Assembly (NCBI RefSeq): GCF_002201535.1
Contig: NZ_NIWW01000008.1
Coordinates: 124,001 to 188,000 of the forward strand
Reading direction: 5' to 3'
Source: Lacimicrobium sp. SS2-24
GTDB lineage: Bacteria; Pseudomonadota; Gammaproteobacteria; Enterobacterales; Alteromonadaceae
Length of the DNA stretch: 64,000 bases
How positions within the stretch are numbered: the stretch's first letter is position 1; each line of letters starts with the position of its first letter. The translations under genes and the position numbers were made by a program. Shown in pieces: positions 9,365 through 18,243 of this stretch. The notes below the pieces were generated by a model. It did not search any database. It worked only from the letters and a program-made list of their open reading frames with translations, and was not told where the DNA came from.

Positions 9365-10000
9365 CTAGGTATCGGCCTTTTCTTTAAATTCACACAAGTC
9401 TTCAATCAGGCAGGCGCCACAGCGCGGCTTTCTGGCAACACAGATATAACGACCATGCAGAATCAGCCAGTGGTGAACGTCCACTTTAAACTCTTTAGGC
9501 ACGACTTTAAGCAGTTTTTGCTCTACCTCGTTGACGTTTTTTCCTTTAGCCAGTCCGGTTCTGTTACTGACCCTGAAAATATGAGTATCAACGGCAATAG
9601 TGGGCCAGCCAAAGGCGGTGTTGAGGACCACATTGGCGGTTTTGCGACCAACACCGGGTAAGGCTTCCAGCGCGCTTCTGTTTTCGGGTACCTGGGAACC
9701 ATGTTGTTCAACCAGAATACGGCAGGTTTTGATCACGTTTTCAGCTTTGGCGTTAAACAGACCAATGGTTTTAATGTAATCCTTCAGTCCCTCAACACCC
9801 AATGCCAGAATGTCCTCAGGGGTGTTGGCAATCGGAAACAGCTTTGTGGTGGCCTTGTTGACGCCCACATCTGTGGCCTGCGCGGACAAGATAACGGCAA
9901 TCAGCAGCTCGAAGGGCGAACTGTAATTGAGCTCAGTGGTAGGGTGGGGATTATCGTCACGCAAGCGGGTTAATATCTCTTTGCGTTTTATCTGATTCAT
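9365..10000 (-). CDS. nth: Endonuclease III
   Basis: A bifunctional DNA glycosylase/AP lyase for oxidised pyrimidines. The protein has 211 residues, like the enteric enzyme. The helix-hairpin-helix LPGVGRKTANV carries the catalytic Lys (about residue 120), and the catalytic Asp is in TIAVDTHIFRV (about 138). The C-terminal [4Fe-4S] loop has the canonical C-x6-C-x2-C-x5-C spacing (CVARKPRC-GAC-LIEDLC). It follows rsxE by four bases on the same strand, the same rsx-nth linkage as in enterics, which may reflect delivery or repair of its cluster together with the Rsx complex. Confidence 0.97.
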   Translation of the reverse strand: MNQIKRKEILTRLRDDNPHPTTELNYSSPFELLIAVILSAQATDVGVNKATTKLFPIANTPEDILALGVEGLKDYIKTIGLFNAKAENVIKTCRILVEQHGSQVPENRSALEALPGVGRKTANVVLNTAFGWPTIAVDTHIFRVSNRTGLAKGKNVNEVEQKLLKVVPKEFKVDVHHWLILHGRYICVARKPRCGACLIEDLCEFKEKADT

Positions 10001-10004
10001 ACAA

Positions 10005-10697
10005 CTAGCTCTCTGTCGTGACCCGGGCCCGCTCTATGACTTTTTGCGGTTTGCTGATAAGTTGCTCCACCCGTCTGTCTAATGCGTTTTTAACGGCAAT
10101 CAGTAACCCCAAACCAATAAATGCGCCGGGGGGCAAAATCGCCAGCAAAAAGTTATGTTCTGTTTCAAACAGGGTAATGTGCAAAGCCCTGGCCCAATCA
10201 CCAAACAGGAATTCGGCTCCGGCAAATAAGGTGCCATAGCCCAGGACTTCACGCAGTGCCCCCAGCAATATCAATACGGCTGAAAACCCGATTCCCATCA
10301 TCAGCCCGTCAAAGGCGGCATATTTCACCGGATTTTTAGACGCATAGGCTTCGGCTCTGCCAATAATGGCGCAGTTGGTTACGATCAGTGGGATAAAAAT
10401 CCCCAGAGCCAGGTAAAGGTTGAAGGTAAAGGCGTTCATCAGCAGCTGCACTATGGTTACAAAGGCGGCGATGATCATCACAAAAATGGGTATGCGAATT
10501 TCATTGGGCACCAGATTACGCACCAGAGAAACCGTGGTATTGGAACCGATTAGCACCAGTGTGGTGGCGAGTCCCAGACCCAGACCGTTGATCAAGGTAC
10601 CGGTGACGGCCAATAAAGGACACAGTCCCAACAATTGCACCAGAGCGGCATTATTCTTCCATAATCCCTGATGAGACAGGGCCTGATATTCACTCAT
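10005..10697 (-). CDS. rsxE: Ion-translocating electron transport complex subunit RsxE
   Basis: A membrane subunit of the Rsx/Rnf complex, which couples ferredoxin/NADH electron flow to ion movement and, in enterics, re-reduces SoxR. The protein has 230 residues and about six membrane helices ([23 protein letters not shown] onwards) and is homologous to RsxA. The start is set at ATG 10697 because AGAGGA lies six bases upstream and the enteric N terminus aligns there. The frame is open further upstream to 10904, but that stretch only repeats rsxG sequence in another frame. It overlaps the rsxG stop by eight bases, showing translational coupling. Confidence 0.95.
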   Translation of the reverse strand: MSEYQALSHQGLWKNNAALVQLLGLCPLLAVTGTLINGLGLGLATTLVLIGSNTTVSLVRNLVPNEIRIPIFVMIIAAFVTIVQLLMNAFTFNLYLALGIFIPLIVTNCAIIGRAEAYASKNPVKYAAFDGLMMGIGFSAVLILLGALREVLGYGTLFAGAEFLFGDWARALHITLFETEHNFLLAILPPGAFIGLGLLIAVKNALDRRVEQLISKPQKVIERARVTTES

Positions 10698-11346
10698 GCT
10701 CATCCTCTGCTTGGGTTGTTGGCCCACACTGATTGGGCGCCTGCAAAATACGTTGGCGGTTTTCGGAAGCAAACACAAGGGTGTCTCTGACCGCTTCAAT
10801 GACTGCCCGGGGGGTGATGGTGGCACCGGTGAACTGATCGAAATCGCCACCGTCCTTGCGCACCGCCCAGCTCTGCGGGTGGGTGTTATCCAGGGATTTG
10901 CCATCGAAGCTTAAGATCCAGTCAGAGATTCGGCGATCGATTTTATCCCCCAGCCCCGGCGTCTCCCTGTGCTGCAATACCCGAACACCGCTGATTACAC
11001 CCTGCATATCAATGCCCACCAGCAGGTGAATGTTACCGCTGTAGCCATTGGGCGTCATGGTCTCGATGGCCAGTGCCTGAGGCTCACCATTAAGACTCGC
11101 CCGATAAAGGGTTTTAGGCTCCTGATTGCCCAGCAAGTCGGGGGCCGTCACGCGGGTACAATCCTGCTCCAGCTCATTGTCGTGCCAATCCGGTGGAATG
11201 ATGCTGTTAAGGGTTTGCTGCAATTCATTGCGCTGTTGTTCAGCAATTATGGGACGGGTGAACATATCGGTCAGTGCAATCAATGCCGTTGTCACCAGTG
11301 CAAAGGCGGCCAGAATCAGACCATTTTTCTGCATACTTTGGGTCAT
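10690..11346 (-). CDS. rsxG: Electron transport complex subunit RsxG
   Basis: An FMN-carrying subunit anchored by one N-terminal helix (about residues 9-28), with a periplasmic flavin domain. The protein has 218 residues. The covalent FMN-phosphate attachment motif is TGATIT, with Thr176 as the likely acceptor. The upstream ETPGLGDKI motif is conserved. Its ATG overlaps the rsxD stop by four bases (ATGA), and its end overlaps the rsxE start, so D-G-E are tightly coupled. Confidence 0.95.
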   Translation of the reverse strand: MTQSMQKNGLILAAFALVTTALIALTDMFTRPIIAEQQRNELQQTLNSIIPPDWHDNELEQDCTRVTAPDLLGNQEPKTLYRASLNGEPQALAIETMTPNGYSGNIHLLVGIDMQGVISGVRVLQHRETPGLGDKIDRRISDWILSFDGKSLDNTHPQSWAVRKDGGDFDQFTGATITPRAVIEAVRDTLVFASENRQRILQAPNQCGPTTQAEDEHE

Positions 11347-12419
11347 GACTTTTTCACCTTTTTGACTGAACGGCTGTGACCATAGGTACGCGGACGGGTG
11401 TAGTAGTCAATCAGTGGCACTGCCATATTAGTCAGCACAACTGCAAAAGCGATGGCATCGGGGTAACCTCCCCAGGTTCGGATGATAATGATCCAGGCAC
11501 CGATGAGAGCGCCATACATCAGCCGTCCTTTGTCAGTAGTGCTGGCGGAAACAGGATCGGTAGCAATAAAGAAGGCCCCCAGCATAGTGCCGCCACTGAG
11601 CAGGTGGAACATCACTGAGGGGTACACATCGCTATTGCTCAGATGCAGAATGAGCGCGATCACCGCCATCGCAGCCAGCATACTTACGGGGATATGCCAT
11701 TTGATTGCACGCATTTTGAGCAGGAACAAACCACCACACAGGTAGGCGAGATTTATCCAGAACCAGCCAATTCCCAGGCCATCCGTGAAGGGCTGCTTGG
11801 TGAGGGCTTCGGTGTAGGTGAATCCCTGACTCAGGTCAGTTTTGACACTATCGAGCGGGGTAGCCATGGTATATCCATCCGCCAGGTTACGTACCTGATT
11901 GAGACTGTACCCCTCGGCTGTATAGCCCGTAAAGATCAGGTAGCAGGCATCCAGCAGGTCATATCCGCGGGCGGCAAGTTCCTGCGGTGGCAACCAGGAG
12001 GTCATGGCCACAGGAAAAGACACCAGTAACGCAATATACGCTGCCATCGCCGGGTTAAATAAATTAAAGCCCAGCCCACCATACAGCTGTTTGACAATGG
12101 CGATGGCAAAAAACGCACCGATAGCGGTTACCCACCATTCTGCCAGCGGGGGCAGACACAACGCCAGCAGCAAGGCAGTGAGCAGGGCGCTACAATCGGA
12201 CAGGGCCTTTTCAAAATCCTGTTTGCGGCATTCCAGGATAGCGGCTTCTGTTACCAGTGCCACGGTTGCGGCAATGAGAAACTGAATCAGGGTGCCCCAG
12301 CCAAAGAACCACAGCTGCGCCGCAAAGCCGGGCAGGGTGGCATAGCAAACCAGGCGCATGAGCTGAGCAGTGCTGCGCTGATGGTATTGATGCGGTGAGC
12401 TGCTTACGGATGACTTCAT
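11343..12419 (-). CDS. rsxD: Electron transport complex subunit RsxD
   Basis: A polytopic membrane subunit of 358 residues that carries a second covalently bound FMN in the family. Conserved stretches include GFNLFNPAMAAYIALLVSFP and SGGTMLGAFFIATDPVSAST, with about nine hydrophobic helices. The N terminus has SPHQYHQRSTAQLM, matching the cytoplasmic start of enteric RsxD. It overlaps rsxC by four bases upstream and rsxG by four bases downstream. Confidence 0.95.
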   Translation of the reverse strand: MKSSVSSSPHQYHQRSTAQLMRLVCYATLPGFAAQLWFFGWGTLIQFLIAATVALVTEAAILECRKQDFEKALSDCSALLTALLLALCLPPLAEWWVTAIGAFFAIAIVKQLYGGLGFNLFNPAMAAYIALLVSFPVAMTSWLPPQELAARGYDLLDACYLIFTGYTAEGYSLNQVRNLADGYTMATPLDSVKTDLSQGFTYTEALTKQPFTDGLGIGWFWINLAYLCGGLFLLKMRAIKWHIPVSMLAAMAVIALILHLSNSDVYPSVMFHLLSGGTMLGAFFIATDPVSASTTDKGRLMYGALIGAWIIIIRTWGGYPDAIAFAVVLTNMAVPLIDYYTRPRTYGHSRSVKKVKKS

Positions 12420-14590
12420 GATGAGTTTTTATCCTTCATGGCTTTTTTCGCTTTCGCCCGGGCAATGGCTTCTGCCACCTTACGCTTTTTCTCACTGTCA
12501 GCGGCAATAGGCTGAACCTCTTGTTCTGACTCTTCATGGGCTTGTTGTTGCGCTCGCGATGCTTTTTTCGCTTTGGCCCGGGCAACCGCCGCAGCGACCC
12601 TGGCGGCTTTGTCATCTTGTTCAGGTGATTCAGGCTGCTCTGGTGTCGTTGTCTTTTGTGCCGATTGTTTTTTCGCTTTAGCGCGGGCGACCGCTGCAGC
12701 GACTTTAGCGGCTTTGTCATCCTGTTCAGGTGCGTCAGGCTGCTCTGGTGTCGTTGTCTTTTGTGCCGATTGTTTTTTCGCTTTAGCGCGGGCGACCGCT
12801 GCAGCGACTTTAGCCGCTTTGTCATCCTGTTCAGGTGCGTCAGGCTGCTCTGGTGTCGTTGTCTTTTGCGTCGATTGTTTCTTTGCTTTAGCGCGAGCGA
12901 CCGCTGCGGCGACTTTCGCGGCTTTGTCATCCTGTCCCGCGTTTGCATCGGGTTGTACCTCGTTGCCGGACGACGAGGCCTGTGCTTTTCTGGCTTTGGC
13001 GCGGGCGATGGCGGCGGCCACCTTGTCGCTGTTATCTGACGGTGCTCCGTTATCCTCCTGTTTGGCTTTCGCCCGGGCCAGTGTCGCGGCGATGCGGGCT
13101 TGACTGCCCCCATCATCTTCCTGCATTGCGGCCTTTCTCGCCTCGCTGGCGCGTTTATGGCGGGCTTCACGCTCGGCCTTTTCCTGCTCCAGTCGTAGCT
13201 TTCTGGCTTCAAAGCGTTCACGGGCTTTATCGGCTTTTTGCTTCTCTTCTTCCTGTGTGCGGATTTCTGCCTTAGCCACCCGATAATAATGCACCAACGG
13301 AATTTTGCTGGGGCAGACATAGGCACAGGCCCCGCACTCGATACAGTCAAACAGGTTGTAATCTTTGGCTTTTTCTAATTCTTTAGCCTGGGCGTGCCAG
13401 AACAGCTGTTGTGGCAGCAGTTCTGCCGGGCAGGCATCTGCACAGGCACTGCAGCGAATACAGGGTTGTTCCGGGCCCATGTCGGGCATCTCTTTCACCC
13501 CTGGTGCAAGGAGGCAATTTGTAATTTTGACCACGGGGATCTGATCTGACACCAGTTCAAATCCCATCATCGGGCCGCCCATGATCAGCTTTTGCTGCTG
13601 CTGTTTATCCACATCTGCCTGTGCCAGCAAATGGGCGATAGGTGTGCCCAGCAAGGCCCAGACATTACCGGGGTTTCTGAGTGCCTTGCCCGTTAATGTT
13701 ACGACGCGATGGATCAGTGGTTTACCGGTGAAAATCGCATCGGCAACGGCATAGCAGGTGGCTACGTTTTGCATTACCACGCCCACATCCACGGGCAAGC
13801 CATTGTGGGGCACTTCGCGGTTGGTGAGAACCTGAATCAATTGCTTCTCACCACCGGCCGGATACTTGGTGGGCACGCTGCAGATGATGTAGTCGGAATT
13901 TTCCTGACAAGCCACCTGCATGGCATGAATGGCCTCAGGCTTATTGTCCTCTATAGCGATCAATACGTATTTGGGGTTGAGCAGGTGACAGAGAATGTCG
14001 ATACCCTGGCGAATTTGCCAGCTGTGTTCCCGCATGAGTCTGTCGTCAGCGCTGATGTAAGGCTCACACTCAACGCCATTGATAATCAGAAACTCAATGT
14101 CTTTTTTGGGAGTGACTTTAATGTGTGTGGGAAATCCGGCCCCACCCAGGCCACTGATACCGGCACGGCAGATGGCTTCCAGTACCTCACTTTTCGGGTG
14201 CTGCCGATAGTCGAGCATAGGCGTGAGTTCTACCCAATGTTCCTCACCATCAGGGGTCAGCTCTATGGTGGTCTCAGGCAGCCCGGAAGGATGTGCGGAG
14301 ACATGTTCGCGGATCGCCGTGATTTCACCTGAGGTCGAAGCATGCACCGGCACAGCGAAGGGATTCATGCTCTGCGTTAGAGGTTGGCCTTTGTTGACGC
14401 GGTCACCCACGGCAACCTTGATCTGGCCCTCCACCCCGATGTGTTGCTTGACGGGAATATACAGTTTTTCGGGTAGGGGAATACGCGAGATCGGTGTCTG
14501 ATTAGACAATTCTTTGAATTGTTGCGGATAGACTCCCCCCGGAAAGTCCGAGAAGCTGCCCTGGCGAATTTTTTCTATCAGTGACTGCAA
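12416..14590 (-). CDS. rsxC: Electron transport complex subunit RsxC
   Basis: The peripheral NADH/FMN and Fe-S subunit of the Rsx complex, 724 residues. The order is an N-terminal Rnf-C region, an NQO1-like flavin/NADH region (GLGGAGFPTHIK, then the GVECEPYI segment), two [4Fe-4S] motifs (CIRCSACADACP near residue 376 and CIECGACAYVCP near residue 415), a charged coiled-coil segment (about 440-490), and a long C-terminal tail rich in Ala, Lys and Gln. The tail is made of repeats of the type VAAAVARAKAKK, some of them near-identical 35-residue units. Such tails are known in RsxC and vary in number between strains. It overlaps rsxD by four bases. Confidence 0.96.
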   Translation of the reverse strand: MQSLIEKIRQGSFSDFPGGVYPQQFKELSNQTPISRIPLPEKLYIPVKQHIGVEGQIKVAVGDRVNKGQPLTQSMNPFAVPVHASTSGEITAIREHVSAHPSGLPETTIELTPDGEEHWVELTPMLDYRQHPKSEVLEAICRAGISGLGGAGFPTHIKVTPKKDIEFLIINGVECEPYISADDRLMREHSWQIRQGIDILCHLLNPKYVLIAIEDNKPEAIHAMQVACQENSDYIICSVPTKYPAGGEKQLIQVLTNREVPHNGLPVDVGVVMQNVATCYAVADAIFTGKPLIHRVVTLTGKALRNPGNVWALLGTPIAHLLAQADVDKQQQQKLIMGGPMMGFELVSDQIPVVKITNCLLAPGVKEMPDMGPEQPCIRCSACADACPAELLPQQLFWHAQAKELEKAKDYNLFDCIECGACAYVCPSKIPLVHYYRVAKAEIRTQEEEKQKADKARERFEARKLRLEQEKAEREARHKRASEARKAAMQEDDGGSQARIAATLARAKAKQEDNGAPSDNSDKVAAAIARAKARKAQASSSGNEVQPDANAGQDDKAAKVAAAVARAKAKKQSTQKTTTPEQPDAPEQDDKAAKVAAAVARAKAKKQSAQKTTTPEQPDAPEQDDKAAKVAAAVARAKAKKQSAQKTTTPEQPESPEQDDKAARVAAAVARAKAKKASRAQQQAHEESEQEVQPIAADSEKKRKVAEAIARAKAKKAMKDKNSS
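12567..12945 (-). repeat. 105-bp tandem repeats inside rsxC
   Basis: The 3' part of rsxC holds about three and a half tandem copies of a 105-bp unit. The segment CAGGCTGCTC starts at 12631, 12736 and 12841, exactly 105 bases apart. Each unit encodes 35 residues (DDKAAKVAAAVARAKAKK followed by an SAQKTTTPEQPDAPEQ-type linker). The copies are nearly identical at the DNA level, so recent unequal exchange is likely and the copy number may differ between strains or be misassembled. The unit is a multiple of three, so length changes keep the frame. Confidence 0.9.
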
Positions 14591-14617
14591 TGGAAATCCT
14601 ATTCAATCAGACCTAGT

Positions 14618-15172
14618 TTATTCTACGTTCTTCACAGCAATGCTTTCTAACTGCCAGCGCCAGGATGAAACCGTGGGTCTCAGCGGCACCATGTCGATAC
14701 AATCGACAGGGCAGGGATCCACACACAGATCACAACCTGTGCACTCATCGACAATCACGGTATGCATTTGTTTCGACGCCCCGACGATGGCGTCTACCGG
14801 ACAGGCTTGAATGCATTTGGTGCAACCGATGCATTCATCCTCGCGAATGTAAGCGACCTTCTTGATGTCCTCTTCACCATGTGCGCTGTCCAGCGGTTTA
14901 GCTTCTACCCCCATGAGATCGGCCAGATGCCTGATGGTGGTTTCTCCGCCTGGGGGACATTTATTGATCTCATCTCCCTCGGCAATGGCTTGCGCATAGG
15001 GCCGACAGCCGGGATAGCCACATTGTCCGCACTGCGTTTGCGGCAAGATAGCATCGATTTGATCCACCAGGGGGTCACTCTTGACCTTAAAACGCACCGC
15101 TGCATAACCTAATATCAGGCCAAAAATCAGCGCCAGTGCGCCAATGGCTAGCAGTGCAACGAGAACCGACAT
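14618..15172 (-). CDS. rsxB: Electron transport complex subunit RsxB
   Basis: A ferredoxin-like subunit, 184 residues. An N-terminal membrane helix (about 4-25) is followed by a CGQCGYPGC-type cluster motif (about residue 48) and two [4Fe-4S] ferredoxin motifs, [12 protein letters not shown] and [12 protein letters not shown]. It is thought to pass electrons between RsxC and the membrane subunits. The start overlaps the rsxA stop by one base (TGATG). A 27-base gap separates it from rsxC. Confidence 0.96.
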   Translation of the reverse strand: MSVLVALLAIGALALIFGLILGYAAVRFKVKSDPLVDQIDAILPQTQCGQCGYPGCRPYAQAIAEGDEINKCPPGGETTIRHLADLMGVEAKPLDSAHGEEDIKKVAYIREDECIGCTKCIQACPVDAIVGASKQMHTVIVDECTGCDLCVDPCPVDCIDMVPLRPTVSSWRWQLESIAVKNVE

Positions 15173-15753
15173 CAGAGTTTTACCAGTCCGGTGAAGCCCA
15201 TAAAGGCCAGCGACATAAGTCCAGCGGTGATCATGGCAATGGAAGCGCCTTTAAACGGCGCCGGTACATTCGCCGCTGCCAACCTTTCACGCATGGCGGC
15301 GAATAATATCAACACTAACGAGAAGCCCAACGCCGCGCCCAGTCCATAGATAATCGATTCGACAAAATTATGCTGCTCGCGAACGTTCAACAAAGCCACA
15401 CCCAGCACCGCACAGTTAGTGGTAATCAGTGGCAGGAAGATACCCAACAAACGGTATAGGGTTGGACTGGTTTTATGCACGACCATTTCTGTAAACTGCA
15501 CGACTACGGCGATGACCAGAATGAAGCTGAGGGTGCGCAGATAGCCAATATCCAGCGGTAGCAGGATATAGTGCTCTATCAGGTAACTGCTCAACGATGC
15601 CAGGGTGAGAACGAAGGTTGTGGCCATAGACATGCCAATGGCTGTTTCCAGCTTACTCGACACGCCCATAAAAGGGCACAAACCCAGAAAGTTCACTAAT
15701 ACAAAGTTGTTTACCAGTACCGTGCCAATCAGCAACAGTAAGTACTCAGTCAT
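15172..15753 (-). CDS. rsxA: Electron transport complex subunit RsxA
   Basis: An integral membrane subunit of 193 residues with six predicted helices, homologous to RsxE and to NqrE. Conserved stretches include [18 protein letters not shown] and the [15 protein letters not shown] segment containing the Cys that helps hold a membrane-embedded iron centre in the family. It is the first gene of the leftward rsxABCDGE-nth operon. The promoter should lie at 15754-15905, just past the tRNA-Asn genes. Confidence 0.96.
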   Translation of the reverse strand: MTEYLLLLIGTVLVNNFVLVNFLGLCPFMGVSSKLETAIGMSMATTFVLTLASLSSYLIEHYILLPLDIGYLRTLSFILVIAVVVQFTEMVVHKTSPTLYRLLGIFLPLITTNCAVLGVALLNVREQHNFVESIIYGLGAALGFSLVLILFAAMRERLAAANVPAPFKGASIAMITAGLMSLAFMGFTGLVKL

Positions 15754-15855
15754 ACCTCAGTTCACAGCCTTTTTGGTGCATTAAAAAATGGCGCCCATTA
15801 TCCGTGTTTATGCACTGATTAACAACTTGATATTATTAGGGATATTTCAAGAGTG

Positions 15856-15875
15856 TTGTGCATAAATGTGCACAA
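15856..15875. other. Inverted repeat upstream of rsxA
   Basis: TTGTGCA (15856-15862) and TGCACAA (15869-15875) form a perfect 7-bp inverted repeat with a six-base spacer. It lies between the 3' end of the proximal tRNA-Asn and rsxA. It could be an operator for rsx or a weak terminator for the tRNA transcript. No T-tract follows. Confidence 0.35.
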
Positions 15876-15905
15876 AATAGTGAAGTTATTGTGAGCGCTG
15901 CAAGA

Positions 15906-15982
15906 TGGCTCCCCCTCCCCGACTCGAACGGGGGACCTGCGGATTAACAGTCCGTCGCTCTAACCAACTGAGCTAAGGGGGA
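15906..15982 (-). tRNA. tRNA-Asn (GTT), copy 1
   Basis: A 77-nt gene with CCA encoded. The acceptor stem TCCCCCT pairs with AGGGGGA, the discriminator base is G, the T-loop contains GTTCGAGTC, and the anticodon GTT is at 15946-15948 on the minus strand. It is identical to the second copy 24 bases upstream. Confidence 0.98.
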
Positions 15983-16006
15983 ACAGCAGAAACGTGATAG
16001 AGAATT

Positions 16007-16083
16007 TGGCTCCCCCTCCCCGACTCGAACGGGGGACCTGCGGATTAACAGTCCGTCGCTCTAACCAACTGAGCTAAGGGGGA
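16007..16083 (-). tRNA. tRNA-Asn (GTT), copy 2
   Basis: A 77-nt gene identical in sequence to the copy at 15906-15982. The two are transcribed together from the promoter at 16145-16173. Tandem identical tRNA copies are common and are kept the same by gene conversion. Confidence 0.98.
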
Positions 16084-16144
16084 GCAGAAATTCATGTTGA
16101 AGCTACCAGTAACCTGAGGTCACCGCCGTTTTCAACGGAGGCGA

Positions 16145-16173
16145 ATATTAATGAGGCCTTCTGTTACTGTCAA
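16145..16173 (-). promoter_or_regulatory. tRNA-Asn promoter
   Basis: On the minus strand a perfect -35 TTGACA (16168-16173) is followed by a 17-base spacer and a -10 TAATAT (16145-16150). A C-rich discriminator (TCGCCTCCG) follows, as in stringently controlled stable-RNA promoters. It lies about 60 bases before the first tRNA-Asn. Confidence 0.85.
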
Positions 16174-16366
16174 CAGTGGAGACGATTATTTTTGCGCCTT
16201 TATGCCTTTCTGTTGATTTGCTGAGCAATAAAGGTAAAACAGGTTGCAAATCGAACCATTTTCCCGGTTATTCAGGGAGGTATAGATGCCTGATATCGAT
16301 TGCATATAAAACTCGTTAGCTATTCTATTTTGTTATTATAATTTGCTTGTTATCTGTATGGATAAA

Positions 16367-16502
16367 CAGGTTTTAACAAAAGTGTAACATGGCTATCCGG
16401 TGCATAAGGTTAGTGTCGACTCACATAAATTTGTCCACACTCTGGCACAACAGGCACAAGTATTGGTGAGTATGAAGTTATCCACTAAATCTGTGGATAA
16501 CT
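16367..16502. promoter_or_regulatory. Cluster of DnaA-box-like sites
   Basis: Four 9-mers match TTATCCACA with at most one mismatch: TATGGATAA (16367-16375, minus strand), TTGTCCACA (16431-16439, plus), TTATCCACT (16478-16486, plus) and TGTGGATAA (16492-16500, minus, perfect). The last two form a perfect 10-bp inverted repeat, arms 16476-16485 and 16493-16502, with a seven-base spacer. The AT-rich tract begins about 55 bases further on. This may be a DnaA-binding locus, or the inverted pair may simply be an operator for another protein. Confidence 0.45.
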
Positions 16503-16557
16503 ATGTTGATGAAACCCATAGATTGACCGGCCTGATCATTTCCATACTGTCAATAGT

Positions 16558-16605
16558 GATCTTTTAAAATTTAAGAAAAATTAAAAATATTCAATAAAAA
16601 CAATG
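16558..16605. other. AT-rich tract, possible unwinding element
   Basis: This is a stretch of almost pure A/T following GATC (16558-16561). The first 13 bases, GATCTTTTAAAAT, resemble the left part of the oriC 13-mers (GATCTNTTNTTTT). It lies next to the DnaA-box-like cluster. The function is inferred from arrangement only. Confidence 0.35.
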
Positions 16606-16863
16606 GGATGAAATTTTCTTCGGGGTGGCCGGAATAATTTCCTCCGCTTCCGATGGATTATTCCACTGGCTTGTTAGTTATTTATGCCTTTGTTGCATAA
16701 AACTTCCGCTAAAACAGCTTTTTATCGATGTAGTTGGGTTGAATGCCGGGCTGATGTAAAGATGCAACTGAGCCTGACTGAGCGTGGGGCTGTCGAACAA
16801 GTCATGGTTTTCTTGATTGCAGTCACCTATCATAGCGCCTCCATAAACGCCAAGAGTGATTGA

Positions 16864-18243
16864 GTGAGCCAGACGCCCAAAGCGGATCTATTGAACAGTC
16901 CGATTCCCAGCACATTACGTCGGATGACTGTGCCTATGATTCTGGGCATGGTGATGCTGATGACCTTTGGCCTGGTCGATACCTTTTTTGTTAGTTTGCT
17001 GGGCACAGAAGAGCTTGCCGCCATCAGTTTTACCTTTCCGGTCACCTTTACCCTGATTAGCCTGAATATTGGTCTGGGCATTGGTGCCTCTGCCACGATT
17101 GCACGCTACCTCGGTTCAGGTAAAGCCCATTTAGCCAAAGAGTTTGGTACCGGTGCGCTGATGCTGTCACTGCTTTTGGTGGGCAGTCTGGCGCTGATTG
17201 GCTTTATTACCATCGAGCCTGTCTTTCGCTTACTCGGCGCCACTGACGGGCAGATGGTGCACATCCGCGATTACATGCATATCTGGTACCTGGCCGGGGT
17301 ATTTCTTGCCTTTCCCATGGTGGGTAATGCGGTGTTGCGCGCCGCCGGAGATACCAAGACGCCAAGCATCATTATGGCCGCCGGGGGGCTGATTAACGCG
17401 CTGCTGGACCCGCTGCTTATTTTTGGCTGGGGACCGATTCCGGCACTGGGCATTCAGGGTGCAGCAATTGCGACGATGATCGCCTGGGGCAGTGGCTGTG
17501 CTTACATACTGTATTTGCTCGTGCATAAACGGCAATTAATTTTACCGCGCTTACTGACTTTGGATGAATTCAGGCTCACCAGCGCTAGCATCCTTAAAAT
17601 TGGTTTGCCGGCTGCGGGCGCCAATATGCTCACGCCTATCGCCAATGGCATACTTACCGCGATTGTTGCCACTTATGGTGCTGAGGCTGTGGCGACCTGG
17701 GGGGTGGGGAACCGTCTGGAGTCGATTGCTTCCATCGTGATCCTCGCACTGTCTATGAGCCTGCCCCCATTTATCAGTCAGAACTATGGTGCCGGTAATC
17801 TGCAACGGGTCCGGCAGGCTTACCGTCTGTGCATCAGCTTTGTGCTGGTCTGGCAATTGCTGGTCTTTGCACTGCTATGGTTGGCGTCGCCTTATATTGC
17901 GATGGCGTTTGCCGAGGAACAGGAGGTGGCCGAGCTGATCCAATTATTTTTGTTAATAGTACCTTTGGGGTATGGTCTGCAAGGCGTGATTATTCTGACT
18001 AACTCATCGTTCAATGCACTGCACCGGCCAATGAGTGCGTTGTGGCTTAGCATACTAAGGTTATTCGTGTTTTTTGTTCCGGTGTCTTATCTGGGCAGTC
18101 TTTTATTTGGACTGACCGGGATGTTCTGGGCCGGCATTCTGGCAAATTTGATGACGGCCAGTGTGGCGTTCCTGTGGTTCAGACGGCGATTGGCATTTGA
18201 ACAGCAACTTCATGATCAACAGATTCAGGCAGAGGCGCAATGA
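16864..18243 (+). CDS. MATE-family efflux transporter
   Basis: A multidrug and toxin extrusion exporter of 459 residues with about 12 membrane helices, driven by Na+ or H+. The N-terminal [13 protein letters not shown] and the internal GVSNTLGAGNL-equivalent ([14 protein letters not shown]) match the family, and two MatE halves are seen. The substrate is unknown. The first in-frame start after a stop is GTG 16864. Met at 16924 is a possible later start but would cut into the first conserved segment. Its stop overlaps the uvrB start by four bases (ATGA), so uvrB translation may depend on it. Confidence 0.9.
   Translation: MSQTPKADLLNSPIPSTLRRMTVPMILGMVMLMTFGLVDTFFVSLLGTEELAAISFTFPVTFTLISLNIGLGIGASATIARYLGSGKAHLAKEFGTGALMLSLLLVGSLALIGFITIEPVFRLLGATDGQMVHIRDYMHIWYLAGVFLAFPMVGNAVLRAAGDTKTPSIIMAAGGLINALLDPLLIFGWGPIPALGIQGAAIATMIAWGSGCAYILYLLVHKRQLILPRLLTLDEFRLTSASILKIGLPAAGANMLTPIANGILTAIVATYGAEAVATWGVGNRLESIASIVILALSMSLPPFISQNYGAGNLQRVRQAYRLCISFVLVWQLLVFALLWLASPYIAMAFAEEQEVAELIQLFLLIVPLGYGLQGVIILTNSSFNALHRPMSALWLSILRLFVFFVPVSYLGSLLFGLTGMFWAGILANLMTASVAFLWFRRRLAFEQQLHDQQIQAEAQ

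Larger units (their letters stand above)
16174..16863. other. Gene-free region with DnaA-box-like cluster and AT-rich tract
   Basis: I see no gene in this stretch of about 690 bases. It holds four DnaA-box-like sites at 16367-16500 and an AT-rich tract around 16558-16605, both listed separately. There are also two perfect inverted repeats: GGAATAAT/ATTATTCC (16631-16638 and 16657-16664) and TTTATGC/GCATAAA (16681-16687 and 16695-16701). The right end must contain the promoter for the MATE-uvrB pair, but I could not pick a convincing -35/-10. Confidence 0.5.

Noticed and set aside
10698-10904. Longer N terminus for RsxE
   Set aside because: The extension is a frame-shifted reading of rsxG, and AGAGGA plus the enteric N terminus support ATG 10697.
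12573-13103. Long plus-strand open frame (Ala/Ser/Cys-rich repeats) opposite rsxC
   Set aside because: It is a mirror of the tandem repeats in rsxC on the other strand. It is low complexity, has no start signal, and rsxC is certain.
13709-14332. 207-codon plus-strand open frame opposite rsxC
   Set aside because: It overlaps conserved RsxC domains and has no recognisable domain or ribosome site.
16416-16500. A dif-like recombination site in the gene-free stretch
   Set aside because: No 28-base sequence with two XerC/XerD-type 11-bp arms around a six-base centre could be found.
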